From positions 1 to 64,000 of the forward strand of contig JAGCDO010000027.1 of NCBI GenBank assembly GCA_017651265.1: a stretch of DNA of 64,000 bases, written 5' to 3'. Below the pieces are notes generated by a model, which saw only the letters and a program-made list of their open reading frames with translations, did no database searches and had not been told where the DNA came from. A program made the translations under genes and the position numbers. This document shows, piece after piece, positions 26,999-34,785 of the stretch (position 1 is its first letter; every line of letters begins with the position of its first letter). This stretch comes from Prevotella sp. (GTDB taxonomy: Bacteria; Bacteroidota; Bacteroidia; Bacteroidales; Bacteroidaceae).

Positions 26999-27663
26999 CG
27001 TGCAATGGATTTAGCGTCAAACAATGTGGGGAGGTCCTTCACCGAGAACTGCTTTCTGAAGGACACGGTGATATTCTCTTCGGGGTAGCCCATGGCCACA
27101 ATCATCGGGATGATGATATTGGCGGCACTGGCTTGTGCCTGCGGAATGATGTTCATGCGGGGAATATCGTTGATGATGGCAGCACGTCCTTGGTTCTCGT
27201 AGTTGGCCATCTCAGCATCCGAGAAGTTGGCCCGGAGGATAGACACCTGTTTCTTGATCTCCGCATGATTGATCTTACTGCTGGTCAGCTCCACCTTCGG
27301 ATCGGGCAGTAAGATCTCAATCTTATCACCATGACGTTTGATGTTCTTCTCAGAGAAATTACTGAAATCCACCGATGCCTTCAGTGTCGCATCCATAGGA
27401 ATGGCAATCTTCCGCTGTCCTACGGGAAGGATGATGTTGAACTCCTTCTGCAGGAACGAACCCTTCAGCTTCATCTGATCGTCGTGAGTCACGATCTTGT
27501 GTACATGCACTTCAGCAGTATGCAGCTTCGCACATTTCTGTATCTGCATCACCATCATGGGGATGGTGTCGATAGGTGCTGGTTCCTGTGCCGTTGGCTT
27601 GTTGTCGGTGCAGGATGCAATGAGGAACATCGAGAGCACGGCAAGCAGTAGTATTTGTTTCAT
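26995..27663 (-). CDS. DUF4230 lipoprotein
   Basis: The product has 222 residues. The lipoprotein signal is MKQILLLAVLSMFLIASC (lipid Cys18). The body is a second DUF4230 domain, with the family pattern KIVTHDDQMKLKG ... IEILLPDPKVELTSS ... MVAMGYPEENITVSF. It is the first gene of a three-gene operon with the membrane-anchored DUF4230 protein and the AGCS symporter. It is more probably an accessory envelope protein than an enzyme; no catalytic motif is visible. Confidence 0.83.
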   Translation of the reverse strand: MKQILLLAVLSMFLIASCTDNKPTAQEPAPIDTIPMMVMQIQKCAKLHTAEVHVHKIVTHDDQMKLKGSFLQKEFNIILPVGQRKIAIPMDATLKASVDFSNFSEKNIKRHGDKIEILLPDPKVELTSSKINHAEIKKQVSILRANFSDAEMANYENQGRAAIINDIPRMNIIPQAQASAANIIIPMIVAMGYPEENITVSFRKQFSVKDLPTLFDAKSIAR

Positions 27664-27683
27664 GATGCTATCTATTTTGAGGC

Positions 27684-27715
27684 CAAAGTTACGAATTTTT
27701 TGTCAGTTCTCACAA
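27684..27715 (-). promoter_or_regulatory. Promoter of the DUF4230-DUF4230-AGCS operon
   Basis: Read on the minus strand: TTG (27713-27715), about 21 bases, TAACTTTG (27684-27691), then about 20 bases to the ATG at 27663. Confidence 0.55.
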
Positions 27716-27764
27716 TTTTCTGTAAAAATGTTAGTTAATATAGTGAACAATTATCAAAAAGGAG

Positions 27765-28331
27765 ATGAAACGTGCTTTATCTATAGCGGCTGTCTTTATC
27801 ATGGCCTTCGTCATGCAGTCGTGCAGCGAGAAGAAACAGTCGAATGTGATCATTGCCCCGAAACCTGTCAAGCAGGCTCCGAAGGCACCAGCCAGGATGG
27901 ATGAGTTCAAGCACACAGATGATGTGCCTTGGCTGGACAAGACCTACAAGGTGGAGGTGCACCGCTTTGTGGCCGACAGTCTGCCGAAGGTGAAGGATGA
28001 GCAGGGTAATCCCTATTTCGATAACCTGATCCGTGTCCGTGTGTTGCGAGCCGACGGATCAGAGTTCTTCAATCGTGTGTTTTCCAAGAAGAGTTTCAAT
28101 GATTACCTCGACGAGAACACCAGGAAATCGGGTGCTTTGTTGGGCATTGTGTTCGATCATGCCGAAGGCGACAACCTTTATCTGGGAGCCAGCGTGGGCT
28201 CACCCGACCGTCTGAGCGATGAGTATATCCCCCTTATCCTTACCATCAGTCGTATGGGCGATGTAGGTATCAAGCGGGATACACAGATAGACTCAGCTCA
28301 GCCTGAGGCGGAAGAAGAGGAAGGCGTATAA
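27765..28331 (+). CDS. DUF4738-like lipoprotein
   Basis: The product has 188 residues. The lipoprotein signal is MKRALSIAAVFIMAFVMQSC (Cys20). A Lys/Pro-rich linker (IIAPKPVKQAPKAPARMDE) is followed by a compact domain with VRVLRADGSEFFNRVFSKKSF, which resembles the DUF4738 family of Bacteroidota; the tail is acidic. The function is unknown. It is a single gene, divergent from the DUF4230 operon, and its stop lies one base from the stop of the convergent next gene. Confidence 0.7.
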   Translation: MKRALSIAAVFIMAFVMQSCSEKKQSNVIIAPKPVKQAPKAPARMDEFKHTDDVPWLDKTYKVEVHRFVADSLPKVKDEQGNPYFDNLIRVRVLRADGSEFFNRVFSKKSFNDYLDENTRKSGALLGIVFDHAEGDNLYLGASVGSPDRLSDEYIPLILTISRMGDVGIKRDTQIDSAQPEAEEEEGV

Positions 28332-28332
28332 A

Positions 28333-28716
28333 CTAAGCCCTTTTCAAAGCTCTTTGGTCCTCCTCAAAGCTTTTGGGACACTTACTGATGAAGATGGCAT
28401 TGATGATGATATTGGCTGCCATCTCCTCATCGGTGAGATCAACATACTGGTCACGTTTCACCTCCTTACCTAACAGTACATCCCACGAGGTGTTGAAGTT
28501 CGAATCCTTCGCACCGAAATAGTTATCCTTCGAGAACGGATCCTCAATAATCATATACCGCACTGTTTGCTTGCTACTGGTGGCCCTCATCGTGGTAAGT
28601 AAGTCGAACGCTTCCTTGAACTCACGCTTATGCCGCTTGGCGTTAGGGTACATAATGGCGATGGTAGGGAAGAGGTCATCGAACTCAAAGGTCTGCAATA
28701 ATTCTTTTACTTTCAT
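28333..28716 (-). CDS. Small hypothetical protein (DUF6557-like)
   Basis: The product is a 127-residue soluble protein with no signal peptide. The start (ATG at 28716) was chosen over an upstream TTG inside a heptamer repeat. The opening MKVKELLQTFEFDDLFPTI resembles the short Bacteroidota DUF6557 proteins that begin with a similar amphipathic 'xELLxxxxFDDLxP' helix. No catalytic motif is seen. It lies downstream of exonuclease III with a repeat tract between, and may be co-transcribed with it. The family assignment is tentative. Confidence 0.55.
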   Translation of the reverse strand: MKVKELLQTFEFDDLFPTIAIMYPNAKRHKREFKEAFDLLTTMRATSSKQTVRYMIIEDPFSKDNYFGAKDSNFNTSWDVLLGKEVKRDQYVDLTDEEMAANIIINAIFISKCPKSFEEDQRALKRA

Positions 28717-28719
28717 ATC

Positions 28720-28754
28720 TATCAACTATCAACTGTCAACTATCAACTATCCAA
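28720..28754 (-). repeat. Period-7 tract TATCAAC between xth and the small protein
   Basis: Units TATCAAC, TATCAAC, TGTCAAC, TATCAAC, TATCCAA at 28720-28754. The tract covers the stop codon of exonuclease III (28747-28749) and ends 4 bases from the next start codon. Confidence 0.88.
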
Positions 28755-29502
28755 TCAAAAGTTCCACCGGGCAATGGTCGCTGCCGTAGATTTCCGTATG
28801 GATCTTCGCATCCTGCATCTTGTTGGCTATGCGGTTGGAGACTACGAAGTAGTCGATGCGCCACCCGGCGTTCTTCTCTCTTGCTTTGAAGCGGTAGCTC
28901 CACCATGAGTAGATATTCTCCATGTCGGGGTAGAAGAAACGGAACGAATCGGTGAAGCCATTGCTAAGCAAGACAGTGAACTTCGCCCGTTCCTCATCAG
29001 TGAATCCCGCATTCTTCCGGTTTGTCTTGGGATTCTTCAGGTCGATCTCCTGGTGAGCCACATTCAGGTCGCCGCAGAATATCACGGGTTTCTTCGCATC
29101 CAATCCCTTGATATAAGCCAGGAAATCATCCTCCCACTGCATGCGGTAGTCGAGACGCTTCAGTCCGTCTTGCGAGTTCGGCGTATAAACCGTAACGAGA
29201 TAGAAATCCTCCATCTCCAGGGTAATCACCCGTCCCTCATGGTCGTGCTCGTCAATGCCGATGCCATAGCTCACGTTCAGTGGTTGGTGCTTGGTGAAGA
29301 TCGCCGTACCGCTATAGCCTTTCTTTTCGGCATAGTTCCAGTACGATGTATAACCCTCGAACTGCAAGTCCAACTGTCCTGCCTGCATCTTCGTTTCTTG
29401 CAGACAGAAGAAATCAGCATCCAATGCCTTGAATGCCTCACTGAAGTATCCCTTTCCTTCACAGGCTCTCAGCCCGTTTACGTTCCAACTGATGAGTTTC
29501 AT
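28747..29502 (-). CDS. xth: Exodeoxyribonuclease III
   Basis: The product is a 251-residue DNA-repair enzyme (AP endonuclease and 3'-5' exonuclease). Endonuclease/exonuclease/phosphatase-fold motifs are complete: WNVNGLRA (Asn7), LQETK (metal-binding Glu), CGDLNVAH (Asp and Asn), WRIDYFVVS and GSDHCPVEL (catalytic Asp-His). Length matches the ExoIII family. The start at 29502 places WNVNG at residue 6. A -7 box ends only 4 bases upstream, so the transcript may be leaderless. Confidence 0.95.
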   Translation of the reverse strand: MKLISWNVNGLRACEGKGYFSEAFKALDADFFCLQETKMQAGQLDLQFEGYTSYWNYAEKKGYSGTAIFTKHQPLNVSYGIGIDEHDHEGRVITLEMEDFYLVTVYTPNSQDGLKRLDYRMQWEDDFLAYIKGLDAKKPVIFCGDLNVAHQEIDLKNPKTNRKNAGFTDEERAKFTVLLSNGFTDSFRFFYPDMENIYSWWSYRFKAREKNAGWRIDYFVVSNRIANKMQDAKIHTEIYGSDHCPVELLIG

Positions 29503-29506
29503 GCCA

Positions 29507-29537
29507 CAAAGTTACGAAAAAACGAGAGCAATGCAAA
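29507..29537 (-). promoter_or_regulatory. xth promoter, close to leaderless
   Basis: Minus strand: TTTG (29534-29537), 19 bases, TAACTTTG (29507-29514), then 4 bases (29503-29506) to the ATG. Confidence 0.65.
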
Positions 29538-29660
29538 AGAAAAGCTTGTTTTTCTTTTCATTGCCGAGTGCATTGTAACTTCGGCGAAGCCAGAGTTACT
29601 GTTTATCTTGGCCATCAAAGTAGGTATTTTGGTTAAACTACGTTAAATCACTGCCTTGTA

Positions 29661-29703
29661 AAGCAAGTTTTTCACTCTTTCTACATTTATAGGGTAGAGA
29701 ACA
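29661..29703 (+). promoter_or_regulatory. Putative ECF-sigma promoter in front of the sigma gene
   Basis: The 43-base element starts AAGCAAGTTTTT and ends TAGAGAACA. It aligns without gaps to 31460-31502 in front of the lipoprotein pair, with 33 of 43 positions identical. The two conserved blocks are 34 bases apart start to start in both copies. No ordinary TAnnTTTG box is seen here. Recognition by the sigma factor encoded 9 bases downstream is the simplest explanation. Confidence 0.6.
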
Positions 29704-29711
29704 GTGCGATA

Positions 29712-30290
29712 ATGCCACACGTGATAAATATTGGCAATGATGAACAGCGCTTGGTAAAGCGGTTGCAGAGGGGCGAAAAGTCTGCAGCCAGAGAGTTCTA
29801 TGCTCGTTATGCTGACCGTCTTGCTGGTATCTGTTCACGCTACATCACTAATGAGGAAGACCTAAAGGACGTGTTCCAAAATGCACTTGTCAATATCTTC
29901 TCCCACATCGGTGATTTCAAATATCGCGGGGAGGGATCCTTACAGGCTTGGGCCGCAAAGGTGGTAGTCAACGAGTCGCTGATGTTCCTTCAGAAGAAGA
30001 AACGATACGAGGAATTTCCATCAGACTACGAGGTGCCCGATGTCAACGACGAAGACTTGTTCTCCCGCAACGATATTTCGCCTGATGTCATCCAGCAGAT
30101 GCTGAGTCGCCTGCCTGAGCGCTGCCGAACGGTTCTGAACCTCTATGTATTCGAAGGCAAGAGTCATCAGGAAATAAGCCATCTGCTTGGAATCAAGAAG
30201 GACAGTTCGGCCTCTCAGTTGCATAATGCGAGAAAGCGGCTGACAGAGATGATCAGAAAGTATAAAAAAGATAATCACTCACGACGATGA
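29712..30290 (+). CDS. ECF-type RNA polymerase sigma factor
   Basis: The product has 192 residues. Region 2 (about 25-95, DLKDVFQNALVNIFSHIGDF) and region 4 (about 125-185, LPERCRTVLNLYVFEGKSHQEISHLLGI) of sigma-70 are present and no region 3, the ECF pattern. The start at 29712 follows a promoter-like element shared with the downstream lipoprotein operon. The next gene overlaps by 4 bases (ATGA), so the partner is made stoichiometrically. The sigma factor probably controls its own operon and the lipoproteins at 31.5-33.7 kb. Confidence 0.9.
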   Translation: MPHVINIGNDEQRLVKRLQRGEKSAAREFYARYADRLAGICSRYITNEEDLKDVFQNALVNIFSHIGDFKYRGEGSLQAWAAKVVVNESLMFLQKKKRYEEFPSDYEVPDVNDEDLFSRNDISPDVIQQMLSRLPERCRTVLNLYVFEGKSHQEISHLLGIKKDSSASQLHNARKRLTEMIRKYKKDNHSRR

Positions 30291-31423
30291 ACGAACAATG
30301 GATTCAACAGTTACGACAGATAATGGATGGCTATCAGCGGCCAGCCCCAGAGGTGTCGTGGGATGAAATTGATCAAGCCCTGGCTGCCGGTAAAACCCAC
30401 AAGACTCGTCAGCTTTGGCTACAGCGCATGGCTGCGGCTGCCGCCATCCTGCTGATAGCTGGTGCGGGGTATTGGGGATTCAAACATACTGAAACAGAGC
30501 AAATTCCCCAAACGGTAGCATCTGTTGAGGAGAATCACAAGGAAAAGTCGCATGATTCGAACCCGAATCAAGATCCTACCCCTATGATTGACCAACCGGC
30601 TCCAATGACTCTCGCAAAATCGGCAAAAGCATCCAACATATCCGTCATGCCCGTCCTTGAATCAGAAACAGTCATCCCTGTCTCTATGGAAAATTCTGAC
30701 ACGCTTGATGCTACCACCACCGAAGACGTGGCATTACCTCGTTCAAACGAGGAAAACAGCATCCGTCCAAAGGGACAAATATCACCCATGCCTGCCACCC
30801 ATCCTACCGCCCCCCATCAGCAGAAGCACATCGACAACCGTCTGATGGCCAAGGTATATATGTCGAGTTCCATGGGCAATAGCTTCCAGACAGAAACTAA
30901 CAGCCTGTCTATAATCGGAGCAAATACAGCTATGGCATACTACGAAGGATTAAGTTCTGCAAAACATTTTGAACAGCATGTCCACCATCGTCAACCCGTT
31001 CGCGTCGGTCTATCGTTGCGCTATCGACTTGATGACAGATGGGGCGTTGAGAGCGGATTGCTATATACCCATCTCTCGTCAGATATCACTACAACAGTGG
31101 ATGGCGTAACCTCTATTACTGAACAGCGGCTCAACTATATCGGTCTGCCACTGAACATCAGCTACGAACTGTGGAAGAACCGTAACTTTGGTCTTTACGT
31201 TTCTGCCGGTGGCACTATAGAAAAGCAGCTTGAAGCCAGTCCTTGGCAGTTCTCGCTCAACGGAGCCGCTGGTGCCGAATATAAACTAACCGACATCTTC
31301 AGTCTATATGCCGAACCCGGTTTAGGCTACTACTTTAATGACGGTAGTTCCACGCCCACCATTTATCAAGATCGTCCGTTGAACTTTAACCTCAGCTTCG
31401 GTCTTCGCTTCAATATAAAATAA
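30287..31423 (+). CDS. Anti-sigma-like N-terminus joined to an outer-membrane beta-barrel domain
   Basis: The product has 378 residues. A short cytoplasmic part (about 1-46, MNEQWIQQLRQIMDGYQRPA...) is followed by one membrane helix (about 47-63, AAAAAILLIAGAGYWGF) and a long Pro/Thr/Ser-rich linker (about 65-175). A PorT-like outer-membrane barrel follows (about 195-378; strands such as RVGLSLRYRLDDRWGVESGLLY), ending in FGLRFNIK. The 4-base overlap with the ECF sigma gene and the short N-terminal cytoplasmic part suggest that it holds or releases the sigma factor. The architecture would span inner membrane, periplasm and outer membrane. The function is inferred; no classical zinc anti-sigma motif is seen. 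Confidence 0.75.
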   Translation: MNEQWIQQLRQIMDGYQRPAPEVSWDEIDQALAAGKTHKTRQLWLQRMAAAAAILLIAGAGYWGFKHTETEQIPQTVASVEENHKEKSHDSNPNQDPTPMIDQPAPMTLAKSAKASNISVMPVLESETVIPVSMENSDTLDATTTEDVALPRSNEENSIRPKGQISPMPATHPTAPHQQKHIDNRLMAKVYMSSSMGNSFQTETNSLSIIGANTAMAYYEGLSSAKHFEQHVHHRQPVRVGLSLRYRLDDRWGVESGLLYTHLSSDITTTVDGVTSITEQRLNYIGLPLNISYELWKNRNFGLYVSAGGTIEKQLEASPWQFSLNGAAGAEYKLTDIFSLYAEPGLGYYFNDGSSTPTIYQDRPLNFNLSFGLRFNIK

Positions 31424-31459
31424 GCAATCGGTTAATGTGTGTTAATTATTTGCACCCTC

Positions 31460-31502
31460 AAGCAAGTTTTTTACGCTTTATGAATTTAATCAATAGAGAA
31501 CA
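31460..31502 (+). promoter_or_regulatory. Second copy of the ECF-type promoter element
   Basis: AAGCAAGTTTTT (31460-31471) and TAGAGAACA (31494-31502) have the same 34-base offset as in front of the sigma gene. The leader to the ATG at 31543 is about 40 bases. Confidence 0.6.
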
Positions 31503-31542
31503 ATATATAGAAAGTATTCATTTTGCTATCAAACAAATTAGT

Positions 31543-33033
31543 ATGAAAAAGAATAGAATCTTATGGATGAGCGCATTGGTTCTGACAATGGCAGGGCTGA
31601 GCAGCTGCAGCAGTGATGATGATATCAATGTTGACAAGAATGGTAAAGATGGCTCCACTGAAGTCCGAAGTGGTTCTCTAGGTGACAACGTCTTGGAGAT
31701 TAAGGAGGTTTATGGCAAGACTGAAACATGCAGGATCTATAACGCCATTTGCGGTATATCAGATCAGATATGGGTCACAGGACCGGGCAACAATACCTAT
31801 GTTGATTTCCCGATGAAATTCACGGCTAGTATTAAGAATTCGTCTCACTTCACTGGACTACATCTTGGTATCGAAAACAGAGAAAACAGAAGAATCGAGG
31901 ATATGGCGGTGGGTACTTCTTACAGCACCTTCCATTACAACCCTCACAACAAGCTCTCTTTTAGTATATGGGGGGATACTTATTATCCTTCGCATGGCGC
32001 ATGGAGTGGAGGAATTAAGGTGGTTGGCAAAAGGACAGATGCTGATGGAAGAGTATTCATCACGATCAGTCTTCAAGACCTCGAAACCTGCGCTTATGAC
32101 CAGAATGATTACCTGCACACCTATCTTCTCAATGGTGAGATAGAATTCAGGATCTGCGAAAATGGTCTTTACCCCAAACCAAAAGAGAACGCCATTGATT
32201 TGAAATCAATGTCGTATCCTCCAAGTGACGAACTTGACTTCTTCATGATGGATGCACTTCATAGCAATGAATTGCAGGGGCGTCGTACTTTCTTCAGCGA
32301 AGCGGCTGAAGAAGAGAAGCTGCTCATCATCAATAGCGAAGAGGAGTTCCGCGAGGCTTACAAAGGTGACAAGGAACTACCTCAAACAGGGATAAACTTC
32401 AACCACTGCTCACTTGTGATTGGACGTACATACGGTGAGCATGGCGGGATTTCGTTGGGCGGTTTCGAACTGACAGACAATGGCGACACTTACCAGCTCG
32501 ATGTGACACTGAACAACAACACCAATCCCGAATACGCTTATACTGCTGCTTTTATCGACCTCTATTTCTGGAAGATCTGTCCCAAGATGGAAAAAAAGCC
32601 CGTTGTCTTCAATCGCATCCGGCAGGATGTCAACATCGACCCATTAGACGTGTATAAACGGATTCGTAATCGTTGGATCCTGACAAGCTATTCAGATGCC
32701 GACGGTAATTACCATGTGTTAGATAGGGACGACGAGCGCTTTTCTATCGAGTTTATGGAAAACGGTAGGATTGAAGTTTGCAACAACGCGAACACCTTCT
32801 TCGGCACCTACATAATACCCTTCGTTGGCAAACGTGCTTATTATGAGGATATCGACCATGGGATTATCAACTCGTGGGATTGGACGGGGACTATGGTCGG
32901 CGATAACGATCCTATCTCAAAACAGTTTAGGCACATCTCAAATGCCACCCAGTTCAAACTCGTCACGTCGTTGTCACTGACTCTCTATGTATCTCCCAAG
33001 GAGTTCTACGTCTTCCGTAACGAAGATATGTAA
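31543..33033 (+). CDS. Large hypothetical lipoprotein, probable ECF-regulon member
   Basis: The product has 496 residues. The lipoprotein signal is MKKNRILWMSALVLTMAGLSSC; the start at 31543 avoids an N-terminal extension without signal character. The middle contains a conserved-looking stretch (LIINSEEEFREAY ... INFNHCSLVIGRTYGEHGG) seen in Bacteroidota lipoproteins. The C-terminal ~120 residues (IRNRWILTSYSDADG...FSIEFMENGRIEVC) resemble a META/lipocalin-like domain. No enzyme motif is recognised. The next lipoprotein begins 4 bases after its stop and shares a nearly identical leader. Confidence 0.7.
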   Translation: MKKNRILWMSALVLTMAGLSSCSSDDDINVDKNGKDGSTEVRSGSLGDNVLEIKEVYGKTETCRIYNAICGISDQIWVTGPGNNTYVDFPMKFTASIKNSSHFTGLHLGIENRENRRIEDMAVGTSYSTFHYNPHNKLSFSIWGDTYYPSHGAWSGGIKVVGKRTDADGRVFITISLQDLETCAYDQNDYLHTYLLNGEIEFRICENGLYPKPKENAIDLKSMSYPPSDELDFFMMDALHSNELQGRRTFFSEAAEEEKLLIINSEEEFREAYKGDKELPQTGINFNHCSLVIGRTYGEHGGISLGGFELTDNGDTYQLDVTLNNNTNPEYAYTAAFIDLYFWKICPKMEKKPVVFNRIRQDVNIDPLDVYKRIRNRWILTSYSDADGNYHVLDRDDERFSIEFMENGRIEVCNNANTFFGTYIIPFVGKRAYYEDIDHGIINSWDWTGTMVGDNDPISKQFRHISNATQFKLVTSLSLTLYVSPKEFYVFRNEDM

Positions 33034-33037
33034 TGAT

Positions 33038-33718
33038 ATGAAAAAGAATAAAGTCTTATGGATGGGCGCACTGGTTCTGACAATGGCAGGACTGAGCTGC
33101 TGTAGTGATGATGATGGTCTCGAACCCGATGACTATGACAAGGCTTATCAGATCGGTTTTTTTAACCAGCCATCGTATGCAAAGAATAAGCAGGGGTATT
33201 GGTACACTGACGAACACAATAATGAGGTTTTCTATAAAATGATACCCAATACCCAGGCACCTTATACACTCCTTGTTATCCCTAAAGGAGAGAAGGGCTT
33301 GGAAACGATAGAGCATCTGAAAGAGAAGAAGGATTACATTTTGAATATACAAGAAGTCAACGAAATCGAGAAGCATTATTTTGTCACAACTAACAAGTAT
33401 TTTGAAAGTCCTAACCTTTATGTCTCAGTTCCCTATCTTCTGGAAGAAAATGGAAACAAAGACCATCCTCTCCTTGTCGTACCCAAGTTCGGTATCAAAA
33501 TAAAAGACGGCTACGACATCAGTTCTGTTGAACAAAAATACAAGAGCGTATTGTCACAAAAAGAAGTCATAGAGTTGAAATACGGCTTTACATACTACCA
33601 TTTCGATTGTAATAAGAAGAACTCCTACGAAGTGCTAAAGTTATCAGAGGAAATATATCATATGGATGCGGTGGAATGGATAGATGTTAACATGTATGGT
33701 GCATTCTGGGCATTTTAA
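33038..33718 (+). CDS. Hypothetical lipoprotein with duplicated leader
   Basis: The product has 226 residues. The leader MKKNKVLWMGALVLTMAGLSCC is almost the same as that of the preceding gene, while the mature parts are unrelated by eye. The C-terminal segment (VLKLSEEIYHMDAVEWIDVNMYG) resembles the inhibitor/prodomain-like fold that precedes some Bacteroidota subtilases, but no protease follows. It is the last gene before a 1.1-kb gene-free region. Function unknown. Confidence 0.65.
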   Translation: MKKNKVLWMGALVLTMAGLSCCSDDDGLEPDDYDKAYQIGFFNQPSYAKNKQGYWYTDEHNNEVFYKMIPNTQAPYTLLVIPKGEKGLETIEHLKEKKDYILNIQEVNEIEKHYFVTTNKYFESPNLYVSVPYLLEENGNKDHPLLVVPKFGIKIKDGYDISSVEQKYKSVLSQKEVIELKYGFTYYHFDCNKKNSYEVLKLSEEIYHMDAVEWIDVNMYGAFWAF

Positions 33719-34273
33719 ATTTCAGAAAGTTGATCATTGCGTAAGTGGCCTAGTTTCACTCTTAGCATGGGCGGGTTGTATTCATTTGTTTGAAGATTAA
33801 ACTCCCAAGTGCTCTTTTTCATGTGTATGTGTGTTTAATGGGTTAATAACTAGGTTTAATTTTTGTGCTGATCTCTCGGAATCGTTCAAGTTTTCAAGTC
33901 TGGCCACTACTTTCTGACTCTCCCAATACCCCTTGATTTCATGTTGCAAAATTACAACAAATAGAAGTAGCCTCCAAATTTGACCCCCTGTGGCTCGTGA
34001 AAATCTGTTAACAAAACAACCATTCCGCGTTAAAGAATATAAACTACGGCATTCTCTCCCATAAAGTACGGCAAACGCTCTTAGAGATCAAGGCAAACGC
34101 TACTGGTGAGCAACACATAAAAGATAAAAACGACGAGAGTCAACTTTCTTAGGAAAGAGTAAATGAATATAGTGTCAATAGTCAACGAAACACGTACGAA
34201 AAGACAAAACAATATGAATAAGAAATGGGTGAAGCTATGGTTCTGAAGTGACATTTTACACAGATTATCATTA

Positions 34274-34319
34274 TTCCCATGGTGGGAACATTTTATTCCC
34301 AACATGGGAATAAAATGTT
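34274..34319 (+). repeat. Nested, mutually exclusive hairpins built on TTCCCA/TGGGAA
   Basis: A perfect 15-bp inverted repeat (34287-34301 with 34305-34319, 3-base loop) overlaps a shorter one (34275-34280 with 34283-34288). TTCCCA/TGGGAA occurs four times in 36 bases. Only one hairpin can form at a time. Confidence 0.75.
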
Positions 34320-34335
34320 TTATGGCAGTAATCTT

Positions 34336-34491
34336 ACACCCCGCCCCCCTTGCCAGGACCCCGCCCCTAAGAGGGGTGGGGAGCCGAAAGAGCAATCGGA
34401 AGTTCTTTCCATCATGGCTGCGCTCTACATGTTCTGTTGGTAACCAGCTCCCCTCCCATCTTAGGGGAGGGGTGAGCGAAGCTGGGGTGGG
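34336..34491 (+). repeat. REP/BIME-like element of two C/G hairpins
   Basis: Hairpin 1: CCCCGCCCCT (34359-34368) with AGGGGTGGGG (34372-34381). Hairpin 2: CCCCTCCC (34450-34457) with GGGAGGGG (34465-34472). The ends of the element (CACCCCGCCCC near 34338 and CTGGGGTGGGG near 34481) can also pair. Such C/G palindromes are common between Bacteroidota genes. A RAYT gene at 23.8 kb is a possible cognate enzyme (inference). Confidence 0.6.
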
Positions 34492-34518
34492 GAGATAAAT
34501 TTTGCGTTTTTTTCAAAG

Positions 34519-34746
34519 ACCTAACAGTTTCACGGGAAAATCCCCTGTACAAAGGTGTTTCACGATTTTCAGACCTAACATAAGACCTAACAAAAAGGTA
34601 ACATTAGACCTAACCCAATACCTAACCCAATACCTAACATGTTACCTTTTTGTTAGGTTTTTGTTAGGTTTATGTTAGGTCTTTAAGAGCTTATTTTGAT
34701 TGCAAGTTGCTTGTTATTAGGCAATTAGGTTTTTGCAGCGTTAGGT
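34519..34746 (+). repeat. Helically phased ACCTAAC array with a 20-bp perfect inverted repeat
   Basis: ACCTAAC occurs exactly at 34519, 34573, 34585, 34608, 34620 and 34632, and its complement GTTAGGT at 34652, 34663, 34674 and 34740. Within the cluster the starts are 11, 12 or 23 bases apart, close to one or two DNA turns. The right and left halves form a perfect 20-bp inverted repeat (34585-34604 with 34639-34658), with weaker extension outward. The layout resembles iterons or a multi-site protein-binding array. Confidence 0.8.
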
Positions 34747-34785
34747 CTTGGGAAAAATGCGTTTTTGTTCTAAAACAAGACAAAG

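Noticed and set aside
33955..34035. Possible insertion-sequence remnant in the gene-free region
   Set aside because: It looked vaguely like IS-end sequence, but no terminal inverted repeat, target duplication or transposase fragment could be shown.
34081..34395. Minus-strand frame of ~104 codons with a hydrophobic middle in the gene-free region
   Set aside because: It runs through C/G hairpin repeats, has no promoter or family similarity and an implausible composition; probably chance.
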